A DNA stretch of 64,000 bases from Dryocola clanedunensis subsp. sulfonylureivorans (lineage in GTDB: Bacteria > Pseudomonadota > Gammaproteobacteria > Enterobacterales > Enterobacteriaceae). The translations under genes and the position numbers were made by a program. Shown one piece after another: positions 34,866 through 44,536 of this stretch (positions are counted from its first letter, which is position 1; the number at the start of each line of letters is the position of its first letter). The notes under the pieces were generated by a model. The model did no database searches and had not been told where the DNA came from. It saw only the letters and a program-made list of their open reading frames with translations. The stretch is from assembly GCF_016756775.1 (NCBI RefSeq), contig NZ_JAERMU010000016.1, positions 44,127 through 108,126 on the forward strand, given 5' to 3'.

Positions 34866-35719
34866 TGGCTGGCTCCTTGTGCAAGACGGGCGCGTTTGCG
34901 GTTTGCCAGCAGGCCGTGCTTCGGCGCAAAGACAAAGGCCAGCAGGAACAGAATGGTTTGCAGCACGACGATAATGCCGCCCGTTGCGCCATCGAGGTAG
35001 TAGCTGGCGTAGGTACCGACCGCGCTGGTCATGCTTCCTAATGCCACGGAAATCATCAGCAATTTCGGGAAGCGGTCGGTCAGCAGATAGGCTGTCGCGC
35101 CCGGGGTCACTACCATGCAAATCACCAGAAATGCGCCAACAGTTTGCAGCGCGGCAACCGTGGTCACTGACAGCAGCGTAAAAAACAGCCCCTTGAGTAG
35201 GGTGGGATTCAGGCCAATGGAGCGGGCATGGTTTTCATCGAAGAAAGTGACCATCAGGTCTTTCCACTTCACCAGCAGGATCGCCAGCGACACGAAGCCG
35301 ATGACCGCCAGCTGGACGATATCCGCCGGGGCGATGGCCAGAATATTGCCGAGCACGATAGTCTGGATATTTACCGAAGTCGGGTTCAGCGACACCATAA
35401 ACAGCCCGAGGCCGAAGAACGACGAGAAGATCAGCCCAATGATGGTGTCCTCCCGCAGGCGCGTGCGCTGGTTCAGAAAAAGCATGGTGGCCGCCGCCAG
35501 CCCGCCGGAGAAAAAGGCACCGAGGGAAAAGGGCAGGCCAAGCATATAAGCGCCCGCGACGCCCGGCACGATGGAGTGTGAAAGCGCGTCGCCAATCAAT
35601 GACCAGCCTTTCAGCATCAGGTAGCAGGAAAGAAACGCACAGACGCCGCCGACCAGCGCGGATACCCAGATGGCGTTGAACATGTAGCCATAGGAGAACG
35701 GCTCAAGCAGGATGCTCAT
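34862..35719 (-). CDS. sitC: Mn/Fe ABC transporter permease SitC
   Basis: A 285-residue ABC-3 permease paired with SitD: FLSCYLMLKGWSLIGDALSHSIVPGVAGAYMLGLP in the first part and VLGNILAIAPADIVQLAVIG. About eight membrane segments. The start MSILLEPFSYGYMFNA follows the sitB stop by 3 bp. Confidence 0.93.
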   Translation of the reverse strand: MSILLEPFSYGYMFNAIWVSALVGGVCAFLSCYLMLKGWSLIGDALSHSIVPGVAGAYMLGLPFSLGAFFSGGLAAATMLFLNQRTRLREDTIIGLIFSSFFGLGLFMVSLNPTSVNIQTIVLGNILAIAPADIVQLAVIGFVSLAILLVKWKDLMVTFFDENHARSIGLNPTLLKGLFFTLLSVTTVAALQTVGAFLVICMVVTPGATAYLLTDRFPKLLMISVALGSMTSAVGTYASYYLDGATGGIIVVLQTILFLLAFVFAPKHGLLANRKRARLAQGASQ

Positions 35720-35722
35720 CGG

Positions 35723-36532
35723 CTACTCCCCTTTTACGGCGCGAATAAATGGGCGTTCGTCGTCCGTTACCACGCTGGTTTCCAGCCCCGTCAGGGTGAC
35801 GTGACGCAGCACGCCGCTGAAAGCAATTTCGAGGTTTTCCTGGGTGAAGGTTTCCCGTGTTGGCCCGTAAGCGAGGATGGTGCCTTTCACCAGTACCGTC
35901 TGGTCGCAGTAGTCGGTCACCGCGCCAAGGTTATGGGTGGCGACCAGCATGGTGCGGCCTTCGTCGCGCAGCTCACGCAGCAGGTTGATGATCTGCTCTT
36001 CGGTTTTAACATCCACGCCGGTGAACGGCTCATCCAGCAGAATGACCTGTCCGTCCTGGGCGATGGCGCGGGCCAGAAACACGCGCTTTTTCTGCCCGCC
36101 GGACAGCTCACCAATCTGCCGGTGGCGAAAATCACTCATCCCCACGCGGGCCAGCGCATGATCTACGGCCTGTTTATCCATCTTGCCCGGAATGCGCAGC
36201 ATTCCCATATGGCCATAGCGTCCCATCATCACCACGTCCTCCACAAGAACCGGGAACGACCAGTCCACGTCCTCCGACTGGGGCACGTAAGAGACGATAT
36301 TCTGGCGCAGCGCTTTTTTGGTCGGCATGCCAAGAATCGAAATTGAACCTTTCGCCAGGTGCACGAAGCCCATAATCGCCTTGAAAAGGGTAGATTTGCC
36401 GGAGCCGTTAACCCCGACCAGCGCCGCGATGGTGCCCGTTGGGATCGTGAACGTTGCATCGCGCAGCGCGGTGTGGCCGTTACGGTAGGTGACGCTGGCG
36501 TTCTGTACGGAGATGCCGAATCTGCCCGTCAT
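35723..36532 (-). CDS. sitB: Mn/Fe ABC transporter ATP-binding protein SitB
   Basis: A 269-residue ATPase: Walker [25 protein letters not shown] and [16 protein letters not shown], followed by [16 protein letters not shown]. It powers uptake through SitC/SitD. It overlaps sitA by 4 bp. Confidence 0.93.
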   Translation of the reverse strand: MTGRFGISVQNASVTYRNGHTALRDATFTIPTGTIAALVGVNGSGKSTLFKAIMGFVHLAKGSISILGMPTKKALRQNIVSYVPQSEDVDWSFPVLVEDVVMMGRYGHMGMLRIPGKMDKQAVDHALARVGMSDFRHRQIGELSGGQKKRVFLARAIAQDGQVILLDEPFTGVDVKTEEQIINLLRELRDEGRTMLVATHNLGAVTDYCDQTVLVKGTILAYGPTRETFTQENLEIAFSGVLRHVTLTGLETSVVTDDERPFIRAVKGE

Positions 36533-37446
36533 TTTTGCGCCCCTTCGTTAATGCCCTGAACCAGGGTGGCGGTGGTGACGCGCAGAAGATCGAGATAGGT
36601 CGGCACCGGGCCGTCAGCCGCGCTCAGAGAATCCACGTACAGCACGCCGCCGTAGTGGGCGCCGGATTCACGAGCGACCTGGCGCGCGGGCTTATCGGAG
36701 ATGGTGCTTTCGCTGAAAATCACCGGAATGTGGTTTTTACGAATGGTGTCGATGACCTTGCGCACCTGCTGCGGCGTCCCCTGCTGGTCGGCGTTTATCG
36801 GCCAGAGATACAGCTCTTTCAGTTTGAAGTCGTTGGCGAGGTAGGAGAAAGCCCCCTCGCTGGTGACCAGCCAGCGCTTTTCCGCAGGGATTTTTGCCAG
36901 TTCGGCCTGCAGCGGTTGCAGCGTAGCTTTGATCTTTTGCTTATAAGTTTCGGCGTTTTTTGCGTAGATGGCCGCATTTTCAGGATCGTACTTGCTGAAC
37001 GCATCGCGGATATTATCGACGTAGATCAGCGCATTTTGCGGCGACATCCATGCGTGGGGGTTGGGCTTGCCGTCGTAAGGGCCTTCGGTGATGCTGGTGG
37101 GGGTGATGCCAGTGGAGACAACCACTTCCGGCACGCCGTTGAGATGCTGATAAAACCTCTGGAACCAGAGTTCAAGGTTCAGGCCATTGGCTAAAATGAG
37201 CTGCGCGCCCTGTGCCCGGCGGATATCCCCCGGCGTAGGCTGGTATTCATGGATTTCAGCGCCGGGCTTAGTGATGGACTCCACGTCCGCCGCGTCGCCC
37301 GCCACGTTCTTCGCCATATCTGCGATAACGGTAAAGGTGGTAACAGCTTTGAATTTATCCTTCGCCCACGACTGGGCAGAGGTGAGCATCAGCGCCAGCA
37401 TTACGCCGACGATCGCCCGTTTTTGTACCGCGGCCTTTCCGAACAT
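36529..37446 (-). CDS. sitA: Mn/Fe ABC transporter periplasmic binding protein SitA
   Basis: A cluster A-I metal-binding protein (305 residues). The signal peptide ends near AQSWA. Expected metal ligands are visible: [14 protein letters not shown] (His near 67), [14 protein letters not shown] (His near 130), and a late Glu/Asp in [10 protein letters not shown]. SitABCD imports Mn2+ and, less well, Fe2+. Its promoter carries MntR and Fur-like sites. Confidence 0.94.
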   Translation of the reverse strand: MFGKAAVQKRAIVGVMLALMLTSAQSWAKDKFKAVTTFTVIADMAKNVAGDAADVESITKPGAEIHEYQPTPGDIRRAQGAQLILANGLNLELWFQRFYQHLNGVPEVVVSTGITPTSITEGPYDGKPNPHAWMSPQNALIYVDNIRDAFSKYDPENAAIYAKNAETYKQKIKATLQPLQAELAKIPAEKRWLVTSEGAFSYLANDFKLKELYLWPINADQQGTPQQVRKVIDTIRKNHIPVIFSESTISDKPARQVARESGAHYGGVLYVDSLSAADGPVPTYLDLLRVTTATLVQGINEGAQK

Positions 37447-37478
37447 GACATCCCCTTAACGCATGATAAATGCACAGA

Positions 37479-37494
37479 TATAGCAATTGCTATA
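37479..37494. promoter_or_regulatory. Perfect 16-bp palindrome next to the MntR site
   Basis: TATAGCAATTGCTATA, immediately downstream of the MntR site on the sitA side. It may include the -10 element or be a further operator; its arms partly resemble the MntR half site (TAGC/GCTA). Confidence 0.55.
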
Positions 37495-37516
37495 AAACAT
37501 AGCCGCAGCTATGTTT
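37495..37516. promoter_or_regulatory. MntR operator of sitABCD
   Basis: AAACATAGC-CGCA-GCTATGTTT is a perfect 9-bp inverted repeat with a 4-nt spacer, the arrangement of the MntR site known from E. coli mntH. Confidence 0.9.
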
Positions 37517-37518
37517 AA

Positions 37519-37537
37519 ATGCAAATAATTATCATTT
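37519..37537. promoter_or_regulatory. Fur-box-like sequence upstream of sitA
   Basis: ATGCAAATAATTATCATTT matches the Fur pattern GATAATGATAATCATTATC moderately well (on the minus strand AAATGATAATTATTT). Fur plus MntR control is known for sit operons. Confidence 0.6.
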
Positions 37538-37555
37538 AGTTAGGGTGCTTAGGGT

Positions 37556-37951
37556 TTAAGCCGATTTGTCCTTCAGGGGCTTCAGCGCGTTTTCAATCAT
37601 GGCCAGGCCAGTCTTGTTTTTGTCTTTCAGATACAGATCGTTGAGCTGGTGCATCTCTTCAAGATGAGTCAACGCCTTGAAAGAGGAGTGAATTTCGCTG
37701 TGCGGATTGAGGATATCATCGGTATCTGCCTGCTGAACGCTTTCCTGCTGCTTAATTTCCGCCGTCAGCCGCACGATGGTTTGCTGGTTCGCTGAGTGCA
37801 TGCCCTGCAGTTCAGCCGGGTTCGCCTGGCTGTCGGTGGTGGCGGTGACGGCAGGCAGGGTGATTTTATTGACGGCATTAACCATATCATCGGCTGGTTT
37901 TGCACAACCAACCAGCGCGAGTGCCAGCAGTAAGGTGGTTTTTTTGAACAT
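37556..37951 (-). CDS. Small predicted lipoprotein
   Basis: A 131-residue protein with a type II signal peptide and lipobox (MFKKTTLLLALALVGC, Cys16). The mature part is helical and rich in Gln/Asp (TAEIKQQESVQQADTDD, HLEEMHQLNDLYLKDKNKTGL). I do not recognise the family. It lies upstream of sitA on the same strand, with the sit operators between. The frame is complete and the start is close to a purine-rich GGAAA, so it is probably real. Confidence 0.7.
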   Translation of the reverse strand: MFKKTTLLLALALVGCAKPADDMVNAVNKITLPAVTATTDSQANPAELQGMHSANQQTIVRLTAEIKQQESVQQADTDDILNPHSEIHSSFKALTHLEEMHQLNDLYLKDKNKTGLAMIENALKPLKDKSA

Positions 37952-38116
37952 GGGATTTCCTCAATGGCAAACGGCGTTGCAGCACTTCTGCTGCCGTTTC
38001 GGCTGTGAAAAATACCCGTAACGACGGTCAGGAAACCACCAGAAAGTTGTTTAAATTTAAACTTAAAGAGCCGGCAGACGCTGGCTCCACGGAGCAGAAA
38101 TGGGCAACGTTTGGGT

Positions 38117-38320
38117 TTACTGATAGGTAAAAGTGAACTGCACCGCGCCCTTTACCGTTCCCAAATCAATCGCTTGTGTTGAGGTTCGAATGACACGCGC
38201 TGCCAGGGGAAACACAGCTGTCTGGTCAGTCACGGTAACCGGAACGGACATGCTGCTGCCATTTGAAAGCGCGCGAGAAGTATCGTTTTCAGGTTCGATG
38301 ACGAGTCCAGATGCCAGAAA
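38117..38320 (-). pseudogene. Fimbrial subunit remnant (C-terminus)
   Basis: The minus strand encodes the last about 60 residues of a type 1-like fimbrial protein: PVTVTDQTAVFPLAARVIRT and GTVKGAVQFTFTYQ followed by TAA. The C-terminal beta-strand pattern (A-x-F-T-F-T-Y-Q) is typical. Upstream the frame runs straight into the tRNA-Phe terminator with no signal peptide or N-terminal domain, so the gene is truncated. Confidence 0.75.
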
Positions 38321-38348
38321 GCAAAAAACCAGCCCTTAGGCTGGTTTC
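38321..38348 (-). terminator. Terminator of tRNA-Phe
   Basis: On the minus strand AACCAGCC-TAAG-GGCTGGTT followed by a T-run. Confidence 0.85.
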
Positions 38349-38357
38349 TTTAAATAG

Positions 38358-38433
38358 TGGTGCCCGGACTCGGAATCGAACCAAGGACACGGGGATTTTC
38401 AATCCCCTGCTCTACCGACTGAGCTATCCGGGC
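38358..38433 (-). tRNA. pheU: tRNA-Phe (GAA)
   Basis: A 76-nt cloverleaf starting GCCCGGATAGCTCAGTCGG on the minus strand. The anticodon loop is TTGAAAA (GAA), the T-loop GGTTCGATTCC, and CCA is encoded. In E. coli pheU lies next to yjdC as here. Confidence 0.98.
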
Positions 38434-38546
38434 AACGGGGCGCATTAAACCGTAAAGGCCGTTGGGCGTCAACGGCTTTGTCATAAAAAAGTGCTTAAAC
38501 GGTGTTGATTGCCTGCTTTTCAGACAGAGTGGTTAAAAAGCTAGCC

Positions 38547-39122
38547 TCAGGTCAGCGCGCCACCCTTGCGGCACTGGGCAAAGCGCAGAATATCTTCCGC
38601 AAGACGCTGAGCGGTGTCGATGTCCGCCTGGCTACGGTTGACCAGAAGCTTGCTCAGACAGCCTTCCAGCACCAGGTCCATCTGATGGGCGACCATCACC
38701 GGATCGTCCACCTCAAGCTGGGTCAGCAGCTCGTGAGTGTACTCCCACGCCCGTTTTTTCTGCTGGTCGGCCAGCTGATGAACAGGGTGGGAAGCATCCG
38801 GGTAAAGGGTGCAGGCGGCAATTAGCAGGCAGCCGGGATAGCGCTCATTGTTGACGCATTCGGTCAGAGCCTCATAGCGCTTCATCAGCTTTTGCTCAAT
38901 CGACAGTGAATCGTCGAGCATGAACTGACGGCGCCAGGCCTCGGCCTGCTGGCTCAGGTAGCGCAGCGCGTCGTACAGCAGCGCTTCGCTGTCGGGCCAG
39001 TATTTTTCGATGACATGCAGCGGCTGGTCCGCCTCACCTGCGACCATCTCCAGGGTGGTGCTGGCAATCCCTTCACGTTCAAGGACGTGCAGGGCGTGCT
39101 CAAGTACGTCTTCGCGTTGCAC
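38547..39122 (-). CDS. yjdC: TetR-family regulator YjdC
   Basis: A 191-residue protein with an N-terminal TetR helix-turn-helix ([43 protein letters not shown]) and a ligand domain. Conserved with E. coli YjdC at [29 protein letters not shown] and the C-terminal [13 protein letters not shown] end (CRKGGALT). Target not known. Located between pheU and dsbD as in E. coli. Confidence 0.92.
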   Translation of the reverse strand: MQREDVLEHALHVLEREGIASTTLEMVAGEADQPLHVIEKYWPDSEALLYDALRYLSQQAEAWRRQFMLDDSLSIEQKLMKRYEALTECVNNERYPGCLLIAACTLYPDASHPVHQLADQQKKRAWEYTHELLTQLEVDDPVMVAHQMDLVLEGCLSKLLVNRSQADIDTAQRLAEDILRFAQCRKGGALT

Positions 39123-39168
39123 GGTATTCTCCTCCGTCGTTCAACGGGTTATCCCACATTAGTGTTGT

Positions 39169-40941
39169 TTACTGCGCCTGTTTGCGCAAATGCGTGTCGA
39201 AAGCGCCGGCGTCCATAAAGCCCGTGACGCGGGCGGCAGGGCGCTCCTGGCCTTCGGCATCAAAGAACAGAATCGTCGGCAGGCCTAATACGTTCAGATG
39301 CTTTAACAGTGCCACATCCTGCGCGTTATTGGCAGTGACATCTGCCTGGAGCAGCACGGTATTTTCCAGCTGCTTCTGAACCTGCGGATCGCTGAAGGTA
39401 TATTTCTCGAACTCTTTACAGGCCACGCACCAGTCGGCGTAGAGGTCCAGCATCACCGGCTGGCCTTTCGCCTTCGCCAGCGCCTGGTCGAGCTGTTCGA
39501 CGTTAGCGATACGTGTGAAATTCAGGTGCAGCTGGCTGGCGGTCACCGTTGTGCCGAATGCCCAGTCCTGAAGCGGCTTCGCGCTAACAAGCGCGGCACC
39601 CAGCAGGATAATTTGTATCAGGCGCATCCATGGTTTGCTGGCCTGCAAGCTGGTGATAAACGCCCAGCAGAAAAATGCCACGCCCAGCAGACCCCACAGA
39701 CGAACGCCCCAGACATCGCCAATCACGCGTTCGAGCAGGAACACCGGCAGCGCCAGGATCACAAAGCCGAAGGCAATTTTAACCGTCTCCATCCACGGGC
39801 CGTTTTTCGGCAGCAGGCGATTGCCAAAGACGGTGATCAGGATCAGCGGCAGGCCCATGCCCAGCGCATAGAGATAGAGCGTACCGCCGCCGAGCCACAT
39901 GTTTCCGCTCTGTGCGATATACAGCAGGATGGCGCTAAGCGGCGCGGTAGTGCAGGGCGAACAAATCAACCCTGCCAGCGCGCCCATTGCAAAGACGCCT
40001 CCCGCCGAACCCCCTTGCTGACGGTTGCTCATCAATGTGAGACGCGTTTGCAGCGAGGAGGGGAGCTGCAGGGTAAACAGCCCGAACATGGACGCGGCAA
40101 GCAATACAAACAGCGCCGACAGCCCGATTAGCACGTACGGGTGCTGTAGCGCGGCCTGGAACTGTAATCCCGCAGCCGCTACCACCAGGCCCAGCGCGGT
40201 ATAGGTAATCGCCATCCCCTGCACATAGACAAAGGCCAGCAGCAGGGCGCGCCCGGTTGATAAACGCTGTTTCCCGCCCAGCACGATGCTGGAGATGAGC
40301 GGATACATCGGCAGCACGCACGGCGTGAAGGCGATACCGATGCCGATCAGGAACGCCCAGAGTGCGGAGAACGGGAGCTGGTTAGACTCTATGTCGCCTG
40401 TTCCCCTCACCCCGACCCTCTCCCCAGAGGAGGAAAGGGAGGAAGATTGCTCCGCGCTGATTTGTCCCCTCTCCTGGGGGAGAGGGTTAGGGTGAGGGCG
40501 ACTTTCTTCAGAAGTCACGACCTCACTCAGCGGCACTGTTTTCGTCTCTGGCGGGTAGCAGAATCCGGCCTCGGCGCAGCCCTGGTACGTCACGCTTAGC
40601 GTCGCGCCTTTAGTAGCGCTGTTCACCGTCACCGGCAGGTTCAACTCCCCGGTATAAATCTCGGTTTTGCCATAAAACTCATCTTCGTGCCAGGCTGCTT
40701 TCGGCATGGCTGGCGGCGCGATATCTGCCTGCGCCGGGTTGAGTTTGATTTGCTGCCGATACAGGTAGTAGCCGGGCTTTATCTGCCAGTTCAGGTTGAG
40801 CTGGTTGCCAGACTGCTGGAAATCAAAGGCGAAAGCCTGGTCGACCGGGACGAACTGTGGTTTGCCCTGGTTATCAAACAGACCTGCGAAAGTTTGCGTG
40901 CTGAAGAGCAGGAAGATCAGCGTAAAGATGCGTAGAGCCAT
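39169..40941 (-). CDS. dsbD: Thiol:disulfide interchange protein DsbD
   Basis: Moves electrons from cytoplasmic thioredoxin across the membrane to DsbC/DsbG and CcmG. Domains: signal peptide, N-terminal domain with [12 protein letters not shown] (about residues 119-130), eight-helix membrane domain with [11 protein letters not shown] and [12 protein letters not shown], and C-terminal thioredoxin domain with [12 protein letters not shown] (CVAC). It has 590 residues, about 25 more than the E. coli protein: the linker between the first two domains carries an inserted repeat (40402-40499). The start overlaps the cutA end by 25 bp. Confidence 0.96.
   Translation of the reverse strand: MALRIFTLIFLLFSTQTFAGLFDNQGKPQFVPVDQAFAFDFQQSGNQLNLNWQIKPGYYLYRQQIKLNPAQADIAPPAMPKAAWHEDEFYGKTEIYTGELNLPVTVNSATKGATLSVTYQGCAEAGFCYPPETKTVPLSEVVTSEESRPHPNPLPQERGQISAEQSSSLSSSGERVGVRGTGDIESNQLPFSALWAFLIGIGIAFTPCVLPMYPLISSIVLGGKQRLSTGRALLLAFVYVQGMAITYTALGLVVAAAGLQFQAALQHPYVLIGLSALFVLLAASMFGLFTLQLPSSLQTRLTLMSNRQQGGSAGGVFAMGALAGLICSPCTTAPLSAILLYIAQSGNMWLGGGTLYLYALGMGLPLILITVFGNRLLPKNGPWMETVKIAFGFVILALPVFLLERVIGDVWGVRLWGLLGVAFFCWAFITSLQASKPWMRLIQIILLGAALVSAKPLQDWAFGTTVTASQLHLNFTRIANVEQLDQALAKAKGQPVMLDLYADWCVACKEFEKYTFSDPQVQKQLENTVLLQADVTANNAQDVALLKHLNVLGLPTILFFDAEGQERPAARVTGFMDAGAFDTHLRKQAQ
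40402..40499. repeat. Interspersed inverted repeat inserted in dsbD
   Basis: Two arms (CCCTCACCCCGACCCTCTCCCC and GGGGGAGAGGGTTAGGGTGAGGG, minor mismatches) enclose about 50 bp. The element stays in frame and encodes [12 protein letters not shown]...[11 protein letters not shown] in the DsbD linker. The arms have the look of a dispersed enterobacterial palindromic repeat. Confidence 0.85.
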
Positions 40942-41240
40942 GAGAGGTATTCACTATCTCCGTGGGTAACTGGCAGAACCAGTAATTCAGGTGTTTTGTA
41001 AGGATGGTGTTTTTTCAGGCAGGCCAGCAGCGCTTCCTGATGGGCGATGTCGCTTTTGAGCACCATCTGCACCTCATACTCCTGTTCCATTTTCCCTTCC
41101 CAGTAGTAGAGCGAGGTGGCGCCGGGCAGCAGAGTCACGCACGCGGCGAGCTTTTCTGCCAGCACGAGGGCGGCAAGATCCTGTGCAGTAGCTTCATCCG
41201 GGGCAGTACAGAATATGACAACGGCCTGAGTAGTCGACAT
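40917..41240 (-). CDS. cutA: Divalent-cation tolerance protein CutA
   Basis: A 107-residue trimeric ferredoxin-like protein: [54 protein letters not shown], and [16 protein letters not shown] are the family motifs. The E. coli gene was linked to copper tolerance; much of that effect was assigned to dsbD/dipZ. It overlaps the dsbD start by 25 bp. Confidence 0.94.
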   Translation of the reverse strand: MSTTQAVVIFCTAPDEATAQDLAALVLAEKLAACVTLLPGATSLYYWEGKMEQEYEVQMVLKSDIAHQEALLACLKKHHPYKTPELLVLPVTHGDSEYLSWLYASLR

Positions 41241-41337
41241 CGTAAACCTCCTCTGTAGGGAAACTGCGGGTGACTATAGCACGGCGGGACGAGCGAGAAG
41301 AGATACGGGCCGCAAAGCGACCCGCGTTTTGGGATAT

Positions 41338-42639
41338 TTAAAGAATGAAGCTGCCCAGCAGGAAGCCGAAGCAGACCGAAAGCACAACGCCTATCGTGCC
41401 CGGAATAAAGAACGGATGGTTAAAGACGAATTTGCCAATGCGCGTGGTGCCGGTGTCGTCCATCTGTACCGCAGCGACCAGCGTCGGGTAGGTTGGCAGA
41501 ATAAACAGGCCGGAAACTGCGGCAAAAGAAGCGACCGCGGTCAGTGGCGAAACGTTCAGGGCCAGGGCCATTGGCATCAGCGCTTTGGCCGTAGCCGCCT
41601 GCGAGTAGAGCAGCGCAGAGGCGAAGAAGAAAATAACCGCCAGCAGCCACGGATGGCTCTGGATCACGCTACCGGCCGTCTCTTTAATCCATTCGATGTT
41701 GGCGGAAACAAACGTATCACCCAGCCAGGCCACGCCCAGAATACAGATACAGGCGCTCATGCCCGCTTTGAACGTGCTGGAGCTAAGAATGCTTTCAGTT
41801 TCCACGCCGCAGAAAACGGTAGTCAGCGTGGCGACGGACAGCATGATAATCAGGATCGCATTGGTGGTATTCATCAATGGCGTAGCGACCAGGCCCAGGC
41901 TCGGGCTGTTAATGATGGCGTAGATAACAACGCAGACCACCCCAAGCAGGAACATCAGCACGGACGCTTTAGCCCGCGGTTTAATTTCCAGCTGCTTGTC
42001 GCCGCGCAGCTCGATAAGCCCCTCTTCCAGGCGCTTGCGGTAAACCGGATCGTCAGAGAGTTTCGAGTTAAACAGCTTAGAAACCAGGAAAGACATGATC
42101 AGCACGGCCATCAGCGTAGAGGGGATAACCACCGACAGCAGATGAATGTAGCTGACGCCATGGCCCTCAAGCACGGAGGACATATACACCACTGCCGCGG
42201 AAATTGGCGACGCGGTGATGGCGATCTGAGCGGACACGACTGCGGTAGAGAGAGGGCGACAAGGCTTGATACCTTGTTCTTTCGCCACCTCCGCGATGAC
42301 CGGTAATGTGGCCAGGGAGATATTGCCCGTACCGGCAAAAATCGTCAGGAAGTAGGTCACTATGGGGGCGAGGATGGTGATGTATTTTGGGTTCTTGCGC
42401 AGCAGTTTTTCAGTTTGATTCACCAGGTAGTCAAGACCGCCTGCGATTTGCATGGCGGAAATCGCCGCAATCACCGCCATGATGATGGAAATCACATCAA
42501 AAGGGATATGCCCAGGTTTTACCCCGATGAGCGCCAGTACCAGTACTCCGAGTCCTCCCGCATACCCAATGCCTATACCGCCTAACCTTGCGCCAAGAAA
42601 GATGGCTGCCAACACAATGATGAGCTCGATGACTATCAT
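41338..42639 (-). CDS. dcuA: Anaerobic C4-dicarboxylate antiporter DcuA
   Basis: An inner-membrane exchanger of fumarate, malate, aspartate and succinate for anaerobic fumarate respiration (433 residues). N-terminus IELIIVLAAIFLGARLGGIGIGYAGG, the TFAGTGNISLATLPVI-type loop (FAGTGNISLATLPVIAEVAKEQGI) and FNHPFFIPGTIGV near the end are as in E. coli. It lies downstream of aspA on the same strand. Confidence 0.96.
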   Translation of the reverse strand: MIVIELIIVLAAIFLGARLGGIGIGYAGGLGVLVLALIGVKPGHIPFDVISIIMAVIAAISAMQIAGGLDYLVNQTEKLLRKNPKYITILAPIVTYFLTIFAGTGNISLATLPVIAEVAKEQGIKPCRPLSTAVVSAQIAITASPISAAVVYMSSVLEGHGVSYIHLLSVVIPSTLMAVLIMSFLVSKLFNSKLSDDPVYRKRLEEGLIELRGDKQLEIKPRAKASVLMFLLGVVCVVIYAIINSPSLGLVATPLMNTTNAILIIMLSVATLTTVFCGVETESILSSSTFKAGMSACICILGVAWLGDTFVSANIEWIKETAGSVIQSHPWLLAVIFFFASALLYSQAATAKALMPMALALNVSPLTAVASFAAVSGLFILPTYPTLVAAVQMDDTGTTRIGKFVFNHPFFIPGTIGVVLSVCFGFLLGSFIL

Positions 42640-42702
42640 GGATGCTTCCTTGAAGATTAATGAGATGAAAATGAGTTGTTGTATTATTGTTTGACTGAAA
42701 CG

Positions 42703-42733
42703 AAAAAGGCACGTCGCGATGGACGTGCCTTTT
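42703..42733 (-). terminator. Terminator downstream of aspA
   Basis: AAAAAGGCACGTC-GCGATG-GACGTGCCTTTT is a strong hairpin with an A/T tail between aspA and dcuA. Confidence 0.85.
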
Positions 42734-42757
42734 GGCTTAGCTAGCTACCGGTGAGTA

Positions 42758-44194
42758 TCATTGTTCGCTTTCATCCGTGTAGCGTTTTGCTTTGTAGACC
42801 GGATGCATCAGGTTGTGGACCGAGAAGATATCGTCCAGCTCTGCCTCCGTTAGCAGGCCCCGCTCCAGTACGACCTCGCGAACGCTCTTACCTGTTTCCG
42901 CACAAATCTTCCCGACGATGTCACCGTTGTGGTGGCCAATGAACGGATTCAGATAAGTCACAATACCAATCGAGTTGTAGACGTAGCTTTCACACACTTC
43001 TTTGTTAGCGGTGATGCCGTTGATGCATTTTTCCAGCAGGTTGTAGCAGGCGTTGGTCAGGATGTGGATGGACTCAAACATCGCCTGGCCAATCACCGGC
43101 TCCATCACGTTCAGCTGCAGCTGGCCTGCTTCGGAGGCCATGGTCACGGTAATGTCGTTGCCGATGACTTTGAAGCACACCTGGTTGACCACTTCCGGCA
43201 CCACCGGGTTCACTTTGGCCGGCATGATGGAAGAGCCAGCCTGCAGCTCTGGCAGGTTGATTTCGTTCAGGCCGGAGCGCGGGCCGGAGGAGAGCAGGCG
43301 GAGGTCGTTACAGATCTTCGACATCTTCACAGCCAGGCGTTTCAGCGAGCTGTGCACCATAACGTACGCGCCGCAGTCGGATGTCGCTTCAATCAGGTCT
43401 TCCGCCGGAACACACGGCAGGTTGCTGACTTCTGCCAGCTTCTGCACGGCAAGCTGCTGGTAGCCGTCCGGGGTATTCAGACGTGTACCGATTGCCGTTG
43501 CGCCGAGGTTCACTTCCAGCAGCAGCTCTGCGGTCCGCAGCAGGTTTTTAGTCTCTTCGGTCAGCAGGACATTAAAAGCGTGGAACTCCTGGCCCAGCGT
43601 CATCGGTACCGCATCCTGAAGCTGGGTACGCCCCATTTTCAGAATGTTTTCGAATTCAACAGATTTGCGCTGGAAGCCGTCGCCGAGCTGGTTGATAGCA
43701 TCGATCAGCTTGACGATAGAGGCATACACCGCGATGCGGAAACCGGTTGGATAAGCATCGTTGGTGGACTGGCATTTATTAACGTGGTCGTTCGGGTTCA
43801 GGTACTGATACTCACCTTTCTGGTGACCCATCAGCTCAAGCCCAATATTGGCGAGCACTTCATTGGTGTTCATGTTAACGGAAGTACCGGCCCCGCCCTG
43901 GTAGACGTCCACCGGGAACTGGTCCATGCATTTGCCGTTGTTCAGCACTTCGTCACAGGCCTGGATAATGGTGTTGGCAATGCTTTTCGGGATGGTTTGC
44001 AACTCCTTGTTGGCCATCGCCGCCGCTTTCTTCACCATGACCATACCGCGTACAAACTCAGGTATGTCACTGATTTTGTTGTTACTGATGTAGAAGTTTT
44101 CAATCGCTCTCAGAGTATGGATGCCGTAGTAGGCCTCCGCTGGCACTTCCCTGGTACCCAACAAATCTTCTTCGATACGAATGTTATTTAACAT
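42758..44194 (-). CDS. aspA: Aspartate ammonia-lyase
   Basis: Converts aspartate to fumarate and ammonia. The ATG at 44194 ([17 protein letters not shown]) gives 478 residues, the E. coli length; upstream Met at 44212 adds six. The fumarase/aspartase signature [11 protein letters not shown] is present, as are [17 protein letters not shown] and [11 protein letters not shown]. With DcuA and FrdABCD (53-56 kb) it makes the anaerobic aspartate-fumarate-succinate route. Confidence 0.97.
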   Translation of the reverse strand: MLNNIRIEEDLLGTREVPAEAYYGIHTLRAIENFYISNNKISDIPEFVRGMVMVKKAAAMANKELQTIPKSIANTIIQACDEVLNNGKCMDQFPVDVYQGGAGTSVNMNTNEVLANIGLELMGHQKGEYQYLNPNDHVNKCQSTNDAYPTGFRIAVYASIVKLIDAINQLGDGFQRKSVEFENILKMGRTQLQDAVPMTLGQEFHAFNVLLTEETKNLLRTAELLLEVNLGATAIGTRLNTPDGYQQLAVQKLAEVSNLPCVPAEDLIEATSDCGAYVMVHSSLKRLAVKMSKICNDLRLLSSGPRSGLNEINLPELQAGSSIMPAKVNPVVPEVVNQVCFKVIGNDITVTMASEAGQLQLNVMEPVIGQAMFESIHILTNACYNLLEKCINGITANKEVCESYVYNSIGIVTYLNPFIGHHNGDIVGKICAETGKSVREVVLERGLLTEAELDDIFSVHNLMHPVYKAKRYTDESEQ

Positions 44195-44383
44195 GTGAAC
44201 CTTCTTTTTCAAGCAGCCAATAAATGCATCGTTTTTTCACGCACAGGATGTGTGGTCGTGAGATGGATAGACCGACGAATATGTCCATATTCGCCCTCCA
44301 TGCCGTGATGATATGCTGATCATAGCGAAAAGCAGCTATCTGGATCACTTATTAAAAGCGACATCACATAACAATTATTAATA

Positions 44384-44399
44384 TGTGATTTCGATCAAT
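44384..44399. promoter_or_regulatory. CRP-like site upstream of aspA
   Basis: TGTGATTTCGATCAAT fits TGTGA-N6-TCACA in the left half and partly in the right. aspA is known to be CRP-activated in E. coli. Confidence 0.45.
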
Positions 44400-44536
44400 G
44401 CATGAATGTTTCCAGAAAAAATAACCTGGTGCTTCGATTGATCTTTGGCTAAAGCGTCACCATCTGTTAGCAATGCGTTATGGTTAACGAATTTTGCAGG
44501 TGCCGGAAGGGACTTGCCTCATCACAGGAGAACACG

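Noticed and set aside
34020..35120. 366-residue reading of sitD with a long N-terminal extension
   Set aside because: The extension overlaps sitC in another frame; the GTG at 34865 gives the normal SitD start and coupling.
40402..40499. dsbD frameshift
   Set aside because: The repeat insertion keeps the frame; all domains on both sides are complete.
41329..42306. 325-residue ORF opposite dcuA
   Set aside because: Shadow of dcuA with no recognisable features.
42929..44191. 420-residue ORF opposite aspA
   Set aside because: Antisense shadow of a highly conserved gene in GC-rich DNA; no ribosome-binding site and no family features.
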